Shown here: positions 34,187 to 43,117 of the stretch, piece by piece | Layout of the letters: each line of letters opens with the position of its first letter | Numbering within the stretch: position 1 is the stretch's first letter | NCBI RefSeq assembly: GCF_000763295.1 | Contig: NZ_JRJE01000028.1 | Location: 1-64,000, forward strand | Source of the DNA: Thalassospira australica | GTDB taxonomy: Bacteria; Pseudomonadota; Alphaproteobacteria; Rhodospirillales; Thalassospiraceae | Length of the DNA: 64,000 nt | Reading direction: 5' to 3' | Made by a program: the position numbers and the translations under genes | Notes under the pieces: generated by a model | What the model was told of the DNA's origin: nothing | Seen by the model: the letters and a program-made list of their open reading frames with translations, nothing else | Database searches by the model: none

Positions 34187-35473
34187 TTAGTCCTTTTTAC
34201 CGCGTGGGCGATTACCCGCCGGTTTGCGGCCCGGGGTGCTGTTGCCCGAATTGCCTGAACGACCGCCGGATTTGCTTGTCTGTTTGCTGGCCGGTTTGTT
34301 GCGCACGTCATTAAACCCGCCCGCAGCACGGCCCTTGCCGCCGCGTCCACGACCTTCGGAACTGCGATCATCAGTGCCTGCAGCCTTGCCGCCAGACCCA
34401 TACCGCCCGCGCCCTTTATTGGTCGGGCGTGCGTCACCGCGTTCTTCGCGCATATCGCGTTCCTGCCGTCCCGAACCGGCGGCCTGTTTGCCACGGCCCC
34501 CTGCACGCGGGGCTGCTCCAATGCGCGGTCCTTTGCGTGCTGGTCCGGAACGTGCGTTGCCGTCACGCTTGTCTTCATTCTCGTCGGTTTGGGCATTCGC
34601 ACCCGGTCCGCCTTGTGGGCGTTTGCGCTGTGCGGGTTGACCAAACACGGTGCGCGGCGCCTTGGGGCGCGATGTGCCGCCACGGGCGACGGATTTCTTT
34701 TCGGAAACCTTGGAATAATCGCCCTTAAAGAATGCGGCGAGCTGTTCTTTCATCACCTTGCCGGTGATTTCCTCGCAATCGCCCGGTGCAAGGCTGCCAA
34801 GCTGGAACGGACCATAGGACACACGCATCAGTCGCGTGACTGGCCAGCCAAGATGTTCCATGACACGACGGATTTCACGGTTCTTGCCTTCGCGCAGCGT
34901 GACCGTCATCCAGGCGTTCGATCCTTTTTGAACGTCAACTTCGGCGTGGATCGATCCGTAATTGATGCCATCAACCGTAACACCGTCTTCAAGCTGTTTA
35001 AGCTTTTCTTCCTCGATCCGGCCATGGACGCGCACACGATAACGTCGTGCCCAGCCCGTCGCGGGAAGTTCCAGATAGCGCGCAAGTTCGCCGTCATTGG
35101 TCAGCAACAGCAACCCTTCGGAATTCAGATCAAGACGGCCAACCGAAATCACGCGTGGAACGTAACTTGGCAGATGTTCAAACACCGTATCGCGGCCCTG
35201 CTCATCGCGGTGGCTGGTGACCAACCCGCGCTTTTTGAACAGACGCCAAAGACGCGGTTTTTCCTTTTCCGGCAATGGTTTGCCATTGACGTAAATTTCG
35301 TCTTCATCGGTTACGGTGACAGCCGGGCTATCAAGCACCTTGCCGTTCAGCTTGACCAGCCCTTCGGCGATCATGCGTTCGGCATCGCGCCTGGAACAGA
35401 CACCGGATCGCGCAATGCGCTTGGCAATGCGTTCGGGTTTGTTATCGTCTGGAGTTTGGGTCTTGTCGCTCAT
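34187..35473 (-). CDS. rluB: 23S rRNA pseudouridine synthase, RluB type, with long basic tail
   Basis: This enzyme isomerises uridine (probably U2605) in 23S rRNA. It has an S4 RNA-binding domain (RIAKRIARSGVCSRRDAERMI) and the catalytic Asp in GRLDLNSEGLLLLTNDG. After about residue 275 comes a tail of more than 150 residues rich in Arg, Gly, Lys and Ser (RGRGGKGRAAGG, PGRKPAGNRPRGKKD), likely disordered and RNA-binding. The ATG at 35473 overlaps the upstream stop as ATGA, which fixes the start. Confidence 0.9.
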   Translation of the reverse strand: MSDKTQTPDDNKPERIAKRIARSGVCSRRDAERMIAEGLVKLNGKVLDSPAVTVTDEDEIYVNGKPLPEKEKPRLWRLFKKRGLVTSHRDEQGRDTVFEHLPSYVPRVISVGRLDLNSEGLLLLTNDGELARYLELPATGWARRYRVRVHGRIEEEKLKQLEDGVTVDGINYGSIHAEVDVQKGSNAWMTVTLREGKNREIRRVMEHLGWPVTRLMRVSYGPFQLGSLAPGDCEEITGKVMKEQLAAFFKGDYSKVSEKKSVARGGTSRPKAPRTVFGQPAQRKRPQGGPGANAQTDENEDKRDGNARSGPARKGPRIGAAPRAGGRGKQAAGSGRQERDMREERGDARPTNKGRGRYGSGGKAAGTDDRSSEGRGRGGKGRAAGGFNDVRNKPASKQTSKSGGRSGNSGNSTPGRKPAGNRPRGKKD

Positions 35474-36192
35474 TTGCGGGCCTCGGAAATCAGGGCGTCG
35501 AAAATCTTCGCATCGCCCGAACTGATATGAAATTCGGGATGCCACTGGACCCCGAGACAATAACGATATTTCGGATGTTCAATTCCCTCGATCACGCCAT
35601 CTGGTGCATAGGAATTGATAATCACATCCGGGCCAACCTCGTTTGCCGCCTGATGGTGGGCGGAATTAACCGAAAGCGTTTTGACATCGCCAACAATTTT
35701 CGCAAGCAGCGTGTCGGCCTCAACCGTAACATCGTGGCCCGCTTCATCGCGCGGGTTCGGCTGTTCGTGGGCAAGGCAGTTTTCAACAACATCTGGGATA
35801 TGCTGAATAAGCGATCCACCGAGAATAACGTTCAAAAGTTGCTGACCACCACAAATACCCAAAACCGGCATGTCGCGCTTAAGCGCGCCTTCGGCCATGG
35901 CCCATTCAAATTTGGTGCGCCGATCCTTGGTAATAACCGTGTCGTGTTTTTCGGTCGCGCCAAAAAGGCTGGGATCAACATCAAACGCCCCGCCGGTCAC
36001 AACCAGCCCGTCAATCAGGTCCAAAAGATCAGGCACCAGTTCAACTTCGTGGGGCAGGGGCATGGGAATGCCGCCCGCTTTGGTAACCGCACCGGCATAG
36101 TTTTCACGCAGCGCATACCACGGGAATTTGGAATAGCCCCCCGGTTCTTCGGAATCGAGTGTGATACCAATGATCGGCTTGCGCGTGGTCAT
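35470..36192 (-). CDS. Gamma-glutamyl-gamma-aminobutyrate hydrolase family protein (peptidase C26)
   Basis: This is a class I glutamine amidotransferase-like hydrolase of 240 residues. The nucleophile elbow is LGICGGQQLLNV and the catalytic His/Glu are in VQWHPEF. The best-known member is PuuD, which splits gamma-Glu-GABA in putrescine breakdown, but no puu genes are near, so the substrate is uncertain. It is translationally coupled to rluB by a 4-nt overlap, which is a curious pairing. Confidence 0.85.
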   Translation of the reverse strand: MTTRKPIIGITLDSEEPGGYSKFPWYALRENYAGAVTKAGGIPMPLPHEVELVPDLLDLIDGLVVTGGAFDVDPSLFGATEKHDTVITKDRRTKFEWAMAEGALKRDMPVLGICGGQQLLNVILGGSLIQHIPDVVENCLAHEQPNPRDEAGHDVTVEADTLLAKIVGDVKTLSVNSAHHQAANEVGPDVIINSYAPDGVIEGIEHPKYRYCLGVQWHPEFHISSGDAKIFDALISEARK

Positions 36193-36469
36193 GACGGGTA
36201 AACCCCAGATGCTTGTGACGTGATGGCGAATAAATTCTTGCGGAAACTACCTGTGTAACAGGCTTAGGGCAACGGCATTTCACGCGGACGGTCCATGCGT
36301 TCACTGCAGATGATATGCGATCAAGGCCGTAGTGATGCCTTTCGGATCATGGCTTGACCGATCATCTGGTTGGTAGCACTCTGACCCGACACGTCCTAAA
36401 ACGAAGTAAAAACAAACCCGATAAGACAAGCCGCGTCATTTGTCGCCAACGTCAACGGAATGGAACATC

Positions 36470-36922
36470 ATGAGTGCAGACAGCTATATGGATATGGCCC
36501 TTGAAGAAGCCCGTGCCGCAGCACGGCGCGGCGAAGTACCTGTCGGGGCCGTTCTGGTAGATGCTGACACCGGCGAAGTCTTGGCACGCGCTGGTAACCT
36601 GACCGAAGAAATGAACGACCCCACGGCACATGCCGAAATTCTTGTCATCCGGGCCGCCGCCGGGGCCAAGGGCGAACCCAGGCTTCCCAATTGCGATCTT
36701 TACGTCACACTCGAACCCTGCCCGATGTGCGCAACCGCCATTTCATTTGCCCGCCTCAGGCGGGTTTATTTCGGTGCCTATGACCCCAAGGGCGGGGGGG
36801 TTGATCACGGCCCACGCGTGTTTGAAAGCACAAGCTGCCATCACCGCCCGGAAGTTTACGGCGGCATTGGCGAGGTCGAGGCCGCAACCCTTCTCAAGGA
36901 TTTCTTTGGGTCCTTACGTTAA
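36470..36922 (+). CDS. tadA: tRNA-specific adenosine deaminase
   Basis: TadA converts A34 to inosine in the anticodon of tRNA-Arg(ACG). The zinc and catalytic motifs are HAE (in PTAHAEILVIRAA) and PCPMC (in LEPCPMCATA). The ATG at 36470, giving 150 residues, has a GGAA stretch upstream; the ATG at 36440 is not supported. Its stop overlaps that of opgD within a TTAA on the opposite strand. Confidence 0.93.
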   Translation: MSADSYMDMALEEARAAARRGEVPVGAVLVDADTGEVLARAGNLTEEMNDPTAHAEILVIRAAAGAKGEPRLPNCDLYVTLEPCPMCATAISFARLRRVYFGAYDPKGGGVDHGPRVFESTSCHHRPEVYGGIGEVEAATLLKDFFGSLR

Positions 36923-38529
36923 ACCTGCTGCTGGTTGCTGAGGGCTGGCAAATGCTGAAACATCCATGTTTCACTGAGCGGTGCGTCATTGCGTTTCAGG
37001 TACATCCGTAAATCCACCGGATCATCGCCGGTGACTTTCAAGTCAAAGGCCGCCCGCCAGATGCGGGTATCCATGATCGGTTCGATTTTGGTGCGCGTGA
37101 TTTCCCCGCGTGAGGTCGAAACAACGATTTCCGGAAATTCGCCGTATGCCAGCGTCCCCAAAACATCGCCTTCAAACTCGACCGAAAACTTGATTTCGTC
37201 CTGTGGCCGGTTCGTGCCCGGCTCCCCGCCGCGGCCCATGCGGGTGGCGGTGGCGGTGGCAAGTTCCTTGACCGGGAACGGGTTATGGGCCTGCCAGTAC
37301 AGGCGGTATTTGAACTGATAAGAATTGCCAGCCTTGGCGGGGCCGTCGGGCACCCAGAAGGCGGCAATGTTATCGTGAATTTCATCATCGGTCGGGATTT
37401 CGATCAGCTGTACCGCGCCGTTTTCCCAGTCGCCTTGCGGTTCGACCCACAGGCTGGGGCGGCGGTGATAGCGCACGCCATCAAGATAGTTTTTCACATC
37501 CCGGTCACGCTGCATCAGGCCAAAGCCGCGCGGGGTACGATCGCCAAAGGCCGATGCGCGGATGGTTTCGGGGTTGTTAAGCTGCCGCCAGATGCGTTCT
37601 CCGCCGCCGGTCCAAAGTTCAAGCCCGTCGCTGTCATGCACTTCGGGACGCCAGTCAAAGCGGAACGATTTGTTTTGTTCGGAATACCAGAACATGCTGG
37701 TCAGTGGCGCGATGCCAAGCCGTTCGATGTCTTTGCGCACAAACAGATGCTTTTCAACATCCATCGTCACCCCTTTGCCGCGATAAAGCAGGAACTTATA
37801 GGCCCCCGTGATGCTTGGCCCATCAAGCAGCGCATAGACCGTCACCGGGTCTTCGGGGTTTTTGGCCGGTTTGATAAAGAACTGACGGAAATCAGGGAAT
37901 TCTTCGGGAATTGAGGTCGCGGTATTGACCGCAATGCCACGTGCAGACAGGCCATATTGGCCTTCATCACCAATGGCGCGGAAATAGGACGCGCCAAGGA
38001 ACGCGGCCCAGTCCTGGGTTTTCCAGTCATCACGTGCCTGATTTTCATGCAGGCGGAACCCGGCAAAGCCGCTGTTGGCGGGAAGCTGGCGGGCAATGCT
38101 GTCTTTTGGCATGTCAAAGTAATCGGGCTTATAGATGACTTCGCGCGCAGTATCGTTTTCAAGCAGATACATGTGCACCGGTTTGGCGAAATACATGCCC
38201 AGATGAAAGAACGTCGCCGGATAGGTGCCCGATCCATCGGAAAACGGCGAATGGTCGCGCTTGTAATGCAGCTTGCCGTGGGTGTCGTAATCGATCTTGC
38301 CGACAATTTCCGGGTTGGGGGCAACAGGTGGTTCATAGGCCACCTGTGCCATGGCCTTGGCACGGTTGATCAAATCATTGAAATCAAACTTTTGTGCTGT
38401 GCCAAGATCAAGTCCGGGGACATCGGCCAAAGCATGTTGATAGATCGACATGCCCGGCAGGATCAAACCGGCAGCGGCAATGGATTTCAAAAAGCGTCTG
38501 CGTTCCACAGAAGTCGTCATGTGCATCAT
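36919..38529 (-). CDS. opgD: Periplasmic glucan biosynthesis protein, MdoD/OpgD type
   Basis: This protein acts in osmoregulated periplasmic glucan synthesis or backbone branching. The N-terminus has a twin-arginine signal (ERRRFLKSIAAAGLILPGM), which is a feature of OpgD rather than OpgG. The MdoG domain fills the rest: FFHLGMYFAKPVHMYLL, FRLHENQ, FLGASYFRAIGDEGQYGLSARG and RRPSLWVEPQGDWENGAVQLIEIP. The 536-residue length fits. No opgH glucosyltransferase is adjacent. The start could be any of three ATGs between 38520 and 38529. Confidence 0.9.
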   Translation of the reverse strand: MMHMTTSVERRRFLKSIAAAGLILPGMSIYQHALADVPGLDLGTAQKFDFNDLINRAKAMAQVAYEPPVAPNPEIVGKIDYDTHGKLHYKRDHSPFSDGSGTYPATFFHLGMYFAKPVHMYLLENDTAREVIYKPDYFDMPKDSIARQLPANSGFAGFRLHENQARDDWKTQDWAAFLGASYFRAIGDEGQYGLSARGIAVNTATSIPEEFPDFRQFFIKPAKNPEDPVTVYALLDGPSITGAYKFLLYRGKGVTMDVEKHLFVRKDIERLGIAPLTSMFWYSEQNKSFRFDWRPEVHDSDGLELWTGGGERIWRQLNNPETIRASAFGDRTPRGFGLMQRDRDVKNYLDGVRYHRRPSLWVEPQGDWENGAVQLIEIPTDDEIHDNIAAFWVPDGPAKAGNSYQFKYRLYWQAHNPFPVKELATATATRMGRGGEPGTNRPQDEIKFSVEFEGDVLGTLAYGEFPEIVVSTSRGEITRTKIEPIMDTRIWRAAFDLKVTGDDPVDLRMYLKRNDAPLSETWMFQHLPALSNQQQV

Positions 38530-38644
38530 GTTCCGATGGTTTCGATTTGTCGCGCAAGCTTACCGACCAGTGTGGAGGTATTCGGGACGAAACATGGCAA
38601 ATTCAAGGTTGTTTTGACGTGATCTGGTAAAGTGCCCGACGCAC

Positions 38645-38681
38645 AAAAAAGGAACGGCATCGCATTGCGATGCCGTTCCTT
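38645..38681 (-). terminator. Terminator of the minus-strand SDR gene
   Basis: A perfect 15-bp stem AAGGAACGGCATCGC with its complement has a 3-nt loop. On the minus strand it ends in TTTTTT. Confidence 0.88.
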
Positions 38682-38747
38682 GGGCGATGTTCCGGTTGAT
38701 CCGGGGTGGGGGAGGTTTCAGATCACCCGGCCATCAAAGCAAGATGA

Positions 38748-39494
38748 TTAGAAAGCAGAGGCGGTTGGTCGAACGATCACCTCGTTGACGTCAACATCTT
38801 CTGGTTGATCAAGGGCATATAGTACAGCCCGTGCAATGGCATCCGGGCTAAGTGCGATTTGGCGGAATTGGGCTAGAAGCTCCTTGCCCGTCGGATCGGT
38901 AATGTCATGACCCAATTCGGTTTCGACCACGCCGGGCGAAATGGTGGTCACTCTGACATTGGTGCTTTCCTGGCGAAGACCTTCGGAAATCGCCCAAACC
39001 GCATATTTGGTGCCACAATAGACTGCAGCGCTTGGCGCAACCATGTGTGCAGCGATCGAGGCGGTGTTGATCACATGACCGCCGCCCTGTTGTTCAAACA
39101 GAGGCAGAACAGCAGCAATGCCGTTCAGAACGCCACGAATATTGACGTTGATCATGTTGTCCCATTCGTCGGTTTTGAGTTCCGACAAATGGGCAAGTGG
39201 CATCACGCCAGCATTATTGAAAATCGCGTCTACGCGGCCAAACAGGTTATGTGCCTGATAGACAAGGCCTTCGACACTGTCTGCCTGGGTCACGTCAACA
39301 GCACGTGCCATCGCTGTGCCGCCAGAAGCTTCGATTTCGGTGACAATTTCGTCCAGGCGTTCGGTCCGGCGTGCCGCGAGAACGACTTTTGCTCCCCACT
39401 GGGCCAGAAGTTTGGCCGTGGCTTCACCGATGCCGCTACTGGCACCGGTGATAATGATGGTTTTGTTTTCGACGTAATTGACTGGACCCGTCAT
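38748..39494 (-). CDS. SDR family oxidoreductase
   Basis: This is a classical SDR of 248 residues with TGASSGIG (16-23), FNNAGVMPL, the catalytic Ser in INTASIAA and YCGTK. The AARR after strand 2 suggests NADP(H). It resembles the YdfG/serine 3-dehydrogenase-like group, but the substrate is unknown. GGAGG lies 6 nt before the ATG. It is divergent from an AraC-type regulator, its probable controller, and ends in a strong terminator. Confidence 0.9.
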   Translation of the reverse strand: MTGPVNYVENKTIIITGASSGIGEATAKLLAQWGAKVVLAARRTERLDEIVTEIEASGGTAMARAVDVTQADSVEGLVYQAHNLFGRVDAIFNNAGVMPLAHLSELKTDEWDNMINVNIRGVLNGIAAVLPLFEQQGGGHVINTASIAAHMVAPSAAVYCGTKYAVWAISEGLRQESTNVRVTTISPGVVETELGHDITDPTGKELLAQFRQIALSPDAIARAVLYALDQPEDVDVNEVIVRPTASAF

Positions 39495-39664
39495 GACATC
39501 CTCCGTTTCGTTTGTGTCATGCGCTTACTGTGTCGGTTAAGGCCGGTTTGCTGAATACACAGAACTCGACATCGATTGCCTATTTCTCCAAATCAGCTTG
39601 GTGGTTCTTTTCGGTGGTGTGCGTGCGTGTATATTATGGCCTATGAAATCAAAGGGATTTGGCG

Positions 39665-40573
39665 ATGGATACCTATCAGCGACTATGCGACCTGATTGAC
39701 AAATACTGCGAGCCGGATGGTTCAGTGCGCACAGATATCGATCCGGTCTGGCTTTATAGAACCAGTTCACCAAGCCTGAAGGTTCCAACGATCTACAAGC
39801 CGTGCCTGTGCCTGATTGTATCGGGTACCAAGGAAGTCACGCTGGGACACGAAGTGTTTTGCTATCAACCTGGGCAGCTTTTGGCCGCCTCGGTTGATTT
39901 GCCGATTGTCGGGCATGTGACCAAGGCCAGTTCCGAAATACCCTATCGCAGTTTGTCGCTTGATCTTGATCCACAGATATTAAGCGAGCTGGTCACCAGC
40001 ATGAATATGGACATCGCAACAGACGACGAAAGCACACGCGGACTGTTTGTCGAACAAACCTCAGCGGAACTTGTGAATGCCGTTTTGCGGGTGGTTGAAT
40101 TGATTGAACATCCCCAGGAAATACCGGTGATGTTGCCGCTTCTGATGCGCGAAGTGCATTATCGATTGCTGCAAACCGGCAAAGGCGCGCTGATAGCGCG
40201 TCTTGCAATGGGGGGCAGCAACATGCAGCGTATTTCCACCGTCCTGCAGGTAATAAAGAATAATTTCGAAAAGCCGCTTCGCGTTGAAGAGCTTGCCCGC
40301 CACGTCAATATGAGTCCGTCATCCTTCCATCATCACTTCAAGCAGGTCACTGCCATGAGCCCGCTGCAATATCAAAAACGGTTACGCTTGACGGCAGCAC
40401 GTCAAATCATGCTGGCCGAAATGAAGGATGCTGCCAGTGCGGCCTATGCAGTGGGCTATGAAAGCACATCGCAGTTTAGCCGCGAATACGCCCGAATGTT
40501 TGGGGCACCACCCATGCGTGATGTGACCTCGATCCTCACGACGTCAAACGCTGCCATGCCCACAGGCATTTAG
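39665..40573 (+). CDS. AraC family transcriptional regulator
   Basis: This is a 302-residue regulator with an N-terminal AraC_N cupin-like domain (YKPCLCLIVSGTKEVTLGHEVFCYQPGQLL) and a C-terminal double HTH (about 200-290; LRVEELARHVNMSPSSFHHHFKQVT, then AAYAVGYESTSQFSREYARMFG). I took the ATG at 39665; a TTG two codons earlier is possible. The divergent SDR is the likely target, a frequent arrangement for this subfamily. Confidence 0.9.
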   Translation: MDTYQRLCDLIDKYCEPDGSVRTDIDPVWLYRTSSPSLKVPTIYKPCLCLIVSGTKEVTLGHEVFCYQPGQLLAASVDLPIVGHVTKASSEIPYRSLSLDLDPQILSELVTSMNMDIATDDESTRGLFVEQTSAELVNAVLRVVELIEHPQEIPVMLPLLMREVHYRLLQTGKGALIARLAMGGSNMQRISTVLQVIKNNFEKPLRVEELARHVNMSPSSFHHHFKQVTAMSPLQYQKRLRLTAARQIMLAEMKDAASAAYAVGYESTSQFSREYARMFGAPPMRDVTSILTTSNAAMPTGI

Positions 40574-40624
40574 AGTCTGCGTATTTTGTTGACGCTTTTG
40601 GGTGCCTTGTGACATCAACAATAC

Positions 40625-40814
40625 CGTCGGTATCCGAAATTCGGATAAAGGGAATTCGACGTGATGTGTCTTGGGTTCTTACCTTGACAGATCACCAACC
40701 GAAGCTGCCCCCGCAACTGTAGGCGGAGAGCATTTTTTCCAATCAGTACCACTGGGATTATTCCCGGGAAGGTCAGGAAAATGCCGTGACCCGTGAGCCA
40801 GGAGACCTGCCGAC
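40625..40814 (+). ncRNA. Cobalamin riboswitch
   Basis: All hallmarks are present: AAAGGGAA near 40648, the highly conserved GCTGCCCCCGCAACTGTA (40704-40721), CCACTGGGA followed by CCGGGAAGGTC (40749-40774), and the B12 box AGCCAGGAGACCTGCC (40796-40811). P1 may be GTCGG (40625) with CCGAC (40810). In this class adenosylcobalamin binding turns expression off. The expression platform is unclear: a GC hairpin (CCGGG...CCCCGG, about 40828-40846) lies over a GGAGG, and ACACAG/CTGTGT follows near 40872-40901. The regulated genes are the downstream ABC importer. Confidence 0.95.
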
Positions 40815-40961
40815 ACAAACACGACGGACCGGGCGGGGTGCCCCGGAGGATGTCGGTGCGTGTCATGCAATACACAGTTTGAAAGAAATGCAATCTGTGT
40901 GCCGGTTCTGACATTTCCCGCCATTTTTCAGCACACTCGCCAGTCCCTTGACGGTAGAAAC

Positions 40962-40991
40962 ATTGATGTTATGTTATAACATAACATCAAT
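40962..40991. promoter_or_regulatory. 30-bp perfect palindrome, Zur/Fur-like operator over a promoter
   Basis: The half-site ATTGATGTTATGTTA is followed directly by its exact reverse complement. The core TGTTATAACA resembles the zinc-uptake regulator (Zur) box class. A possible promoter overlaps it: TTGACG at 40948-40953, 16 nt, TATGTT at 40970-40975. It therefore sits after the riboswitch and before the importer genes. The identity of the binding protein is inferred from the pattern only. Confidence 0.65.
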
Positions 40992-41054
40992 AAGGTGATA
41001 TGTTTTTGACGGACGGCGAGCCCGTCGGTCGGCATATCCGCGAAAGGGTACAAC

Positions 41055-42086
41055 GTGATCAATTTGACAAAACAGAACCTTGCAGTCGGGGTGTTTGCTG
41101 CGGGGTTGGTGTCTTTTGCGCAAGGCGCACAGGCAACGGATTATCCACTGACAATCGAAAACTGCGGACGCAGCGTGACCTTTGATCAGGCACCGGAGCG
41201 GGTTGTTTCACTGGGACAAAGCAATACCGAAATTTTATATATGCTGGGCCTTGCGGATCGGGTGGTTGGGACGGCCGTCTGGTTTAATCCGGTGGCGGAA
41301 AAATTCCGCGATGCCAATGCCAAAATTCCGCGCCTTGCCGATAATGATCCAAGTTTTGAAAGTGTCCTGGGCCAGAAACCCGATCTTGTGACCAATCAGT
41401 ATCAATGGCATGTCGGGCCAAATGGGGCAGTTGGCACCATTTCGCAGTTTTCCGAACTATCCATCCCGGTTTACACCGCACCGGCCGATTGTGTTGGTAA
41501 GGACAACACGACGGGCGGCGACGGCACCCGGCTTGATGCCTTTTCCATGGATCTGATTTATCAAACCATCACCGAAATGGCGCAGATTTTTGATGTCGAA
41601 GACCGGGGTGAAAAACTGGTTGCGGACCTTAAGGCGCGCGAAGACGTGGCACGTGCGCGTGTCAAAAACGTTGATGGCAGCGGCATCAGCGCACTGTTTT
41701 GGTTCTCAAGTGCCGAGATCGATGTTGATCCATTTGTTGCCGGGCAAAAGGGCGCACCAGCCTATATCGCCAATGCGCTTGGTGTCACCAACGTTATCAA
41801 AAGCGATGATGAATGGCCCAAGGTCGGCTGGGAAACCATTGCACGGTCCAACCCCGATATCATTGCGATTGGCAAAATGGAACGCCGCCGGTTCCCAGCT
41901 GATGACTGGGAAATGAAAGTCAGGTTCCTGAAATCCGATCCGGTAACCAGCCAAATGGCCGCTGTGCGCAATGACCGGATTGTCGTGCTTGATGCGATGT
42001 CGATGAACCCGACCATTCGGACCATCGACGGGATCGAAAAACTGGCAGACGCCGTTACCCGTTTTCAGGCGAGCAACAGCAATTGA
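41055..42086 (+). CDS. btuF: ABC transporter periplasmic substrate-binding protein (BtuF/FecB type)
   Basis: This 343-residue protein has a Sec signal peptide (LAVGVFAAGLVSFAQGAQA, cut predicted before TDYP) and a class III binding-protein fold (PF01497): TIENCGRSVTFDQAPERVVSLGQSNTEILYMLGLADRVVG, then a long connecting helix and ARSNPDIIAIG. The start is GTG at 41055 with AAAGGG upstream. The cobalamin riboswitch suggests B12 or another corrinoid as ligand, but the family also binds siderophores and haem, so the gene symbol is tentative. The permease start overlaps the stop. Confidence 0.85.
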   Translation: MINLTKQNLAVGVFAAGLVSFAQGAQATDYPLTIENCGRSVTFDQAPERVVSLGQSNTEILYMLGLADRVVGTAVWFNPVAEKFRDANAKIPRLADNDPSFESVLGQKPDLVTNQYQWHVGPNGAVGTISQFSELSIPVYTAPADCVGKDNTTGGDGTRLDAFSMDLIYQTITEMAQIFDVEDRGEKLVADLKAREDVARARVKNVDGSGISALFWFSSAEIDVDPFVAGQKGAPAYIANALGVTNVIKSDDEWPKVGWETIARSNPDIIAIGKMERRRFPADDWEMKVRFLKSDPVTSQMAAVRNDRIVVLDAMSMNPTIRTIDGIEKLADAVTRFQASNSN

Positions 42087-43117
42087 TCAGCACCCTTTCA
42101 TCCATGATCGGGCTTCGGACCAGCGCGGTGCTTTCTGCGCTGGTCCTGCTGACCCTTGCATTGGCCTTTGCTGCAACAATCGGCGAAACATCAATCCCGG
42201 TCAAAACGGTATTTGATACCATCGCCAATCATCTTTGGAATGCCGGGCACGCCGTTGACCCGATTGATGCCGGGATCATTTGGAACTATCGGCTAAGCCG
42301 GGCGGTGGTGGCGGCATCCTGTGGTGCGGCATTGGCCCTTTCGGGGGCTGTGTTACAGGCGCTTTTGCGCAATTCACTTGCCGATCCCTATTTGCTGGGT
42401 ATTTCTGCGGGCGCATCCACCGGTGCTGTCAGTGTTGCCATTCTTGGTGTGGGTGCGGGGATGCTGGGGCTTTCACTTGGGGCCTTTATCGGGTCGGTTG
42501 TGGCATTTGCCTTTGTTGCCTTGCTGTCGCTTCAGGCCGGGCGGGGGACAGGTGCGATCATTCTGGCCGGGATTGCCGGTGCGCAGCTTTTTAACGCCGT
42601 GACGTCCTTTATCGTGACCAAATCGGCCAGCGCCGAAGAAGCCCGCGGGATCATGTTCTGGTTGCTGGGTAATCTAAGCGGGGTGCGCTGGCCCGATGCG
42701 GGATTGGCATTGCCGATCACGCTTTTGGGACTGATCGTATGTCTTTGGCATGCGCGCGCCCTTGATGCCTTTACCTTTGGCCGCGATTCTGCGGCATCCC
42801 TTGGCGTGCCGGTTCGCCGGGTCTATGTGATTTTGATCGGGGTATCTGCCCTGATGACAGCGGTGATGGTCAGCATCGTCGGATCCATCGGCTTTGTCGG
42901 GCTTGTCATTCCGCATGCGGCGCGGTTATTTGTCGGCACCCGGCACGGGCTTTTATTGCCCCTCTCGGCCGTGATCGGTGCGCTGTTTCTTGTCGGTGCG
43001 GATGTGGTGTCGCGTGTCATCGTGCCGGGGCAAGTCCTGCCCATCGGGGTGATCACTGCCCTGATCGGGGCGCCGTCATTTGCGCTTATCCTCTGTCATG
43101 GAAGGGTTCTGAGATGA
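42083..43117 (+). CDS. btuC: FecCD/BtuC family ABC transporter permease
   Basis: This is an inner membrane permease of about 344 residues with some ten helices. Typical motifs are RLSRAVVAASCGAALALSGAVLQALLRNSLADPYLLGISAGASTGA in segments at about 70-115 and SIVGSIGFVGLVIPHAARL near 270-290, the coupling-helix region. The start is TTG at 42083 overlapping the btuF stop; an in-frame ATG at 42104 is an alternative. It overlaps the ATPase gene by 4 nt (ATGA). Confidence 0.9.
   Translation: MISTLSSMIGLRTSAVLSALVLLTLALAFAATIGETSIPVKTVFDTIANHLWNAGHAVDPIDAGIIWNYRLSRAVVAASCGAALALSGAVLQALLRNSLADPYLLGISAGASTGAVSVAILGVGAGMLGLSLGAFIGSVVAFAFVALLSLQAGRGTGAIILAGIAGAQLFNAVTSFIVTKSASAEEARGIMFWLLGNLSGVRWPDAGLALPITLLGLIVCLWHARALDAFTFGRDSAASLGVPVRRVYVILIGVSALMTAVMVSIVGSIGFVGLVIPHAARLFVGTRHGLLLPLSAVIGALFLVGADVVSRVIVPGQVLPIGVITALIGAPSFALILCHGRVLR

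Noticed and set aside
41000-41185. Upstream frame of 61 codons after the palindrome, with AAGG before its ATG
   Set aside because: It overlaps the signal peptide region of the binding-protein gene in another frame and its product looks random; a leader peptide cannot be fully excluded.
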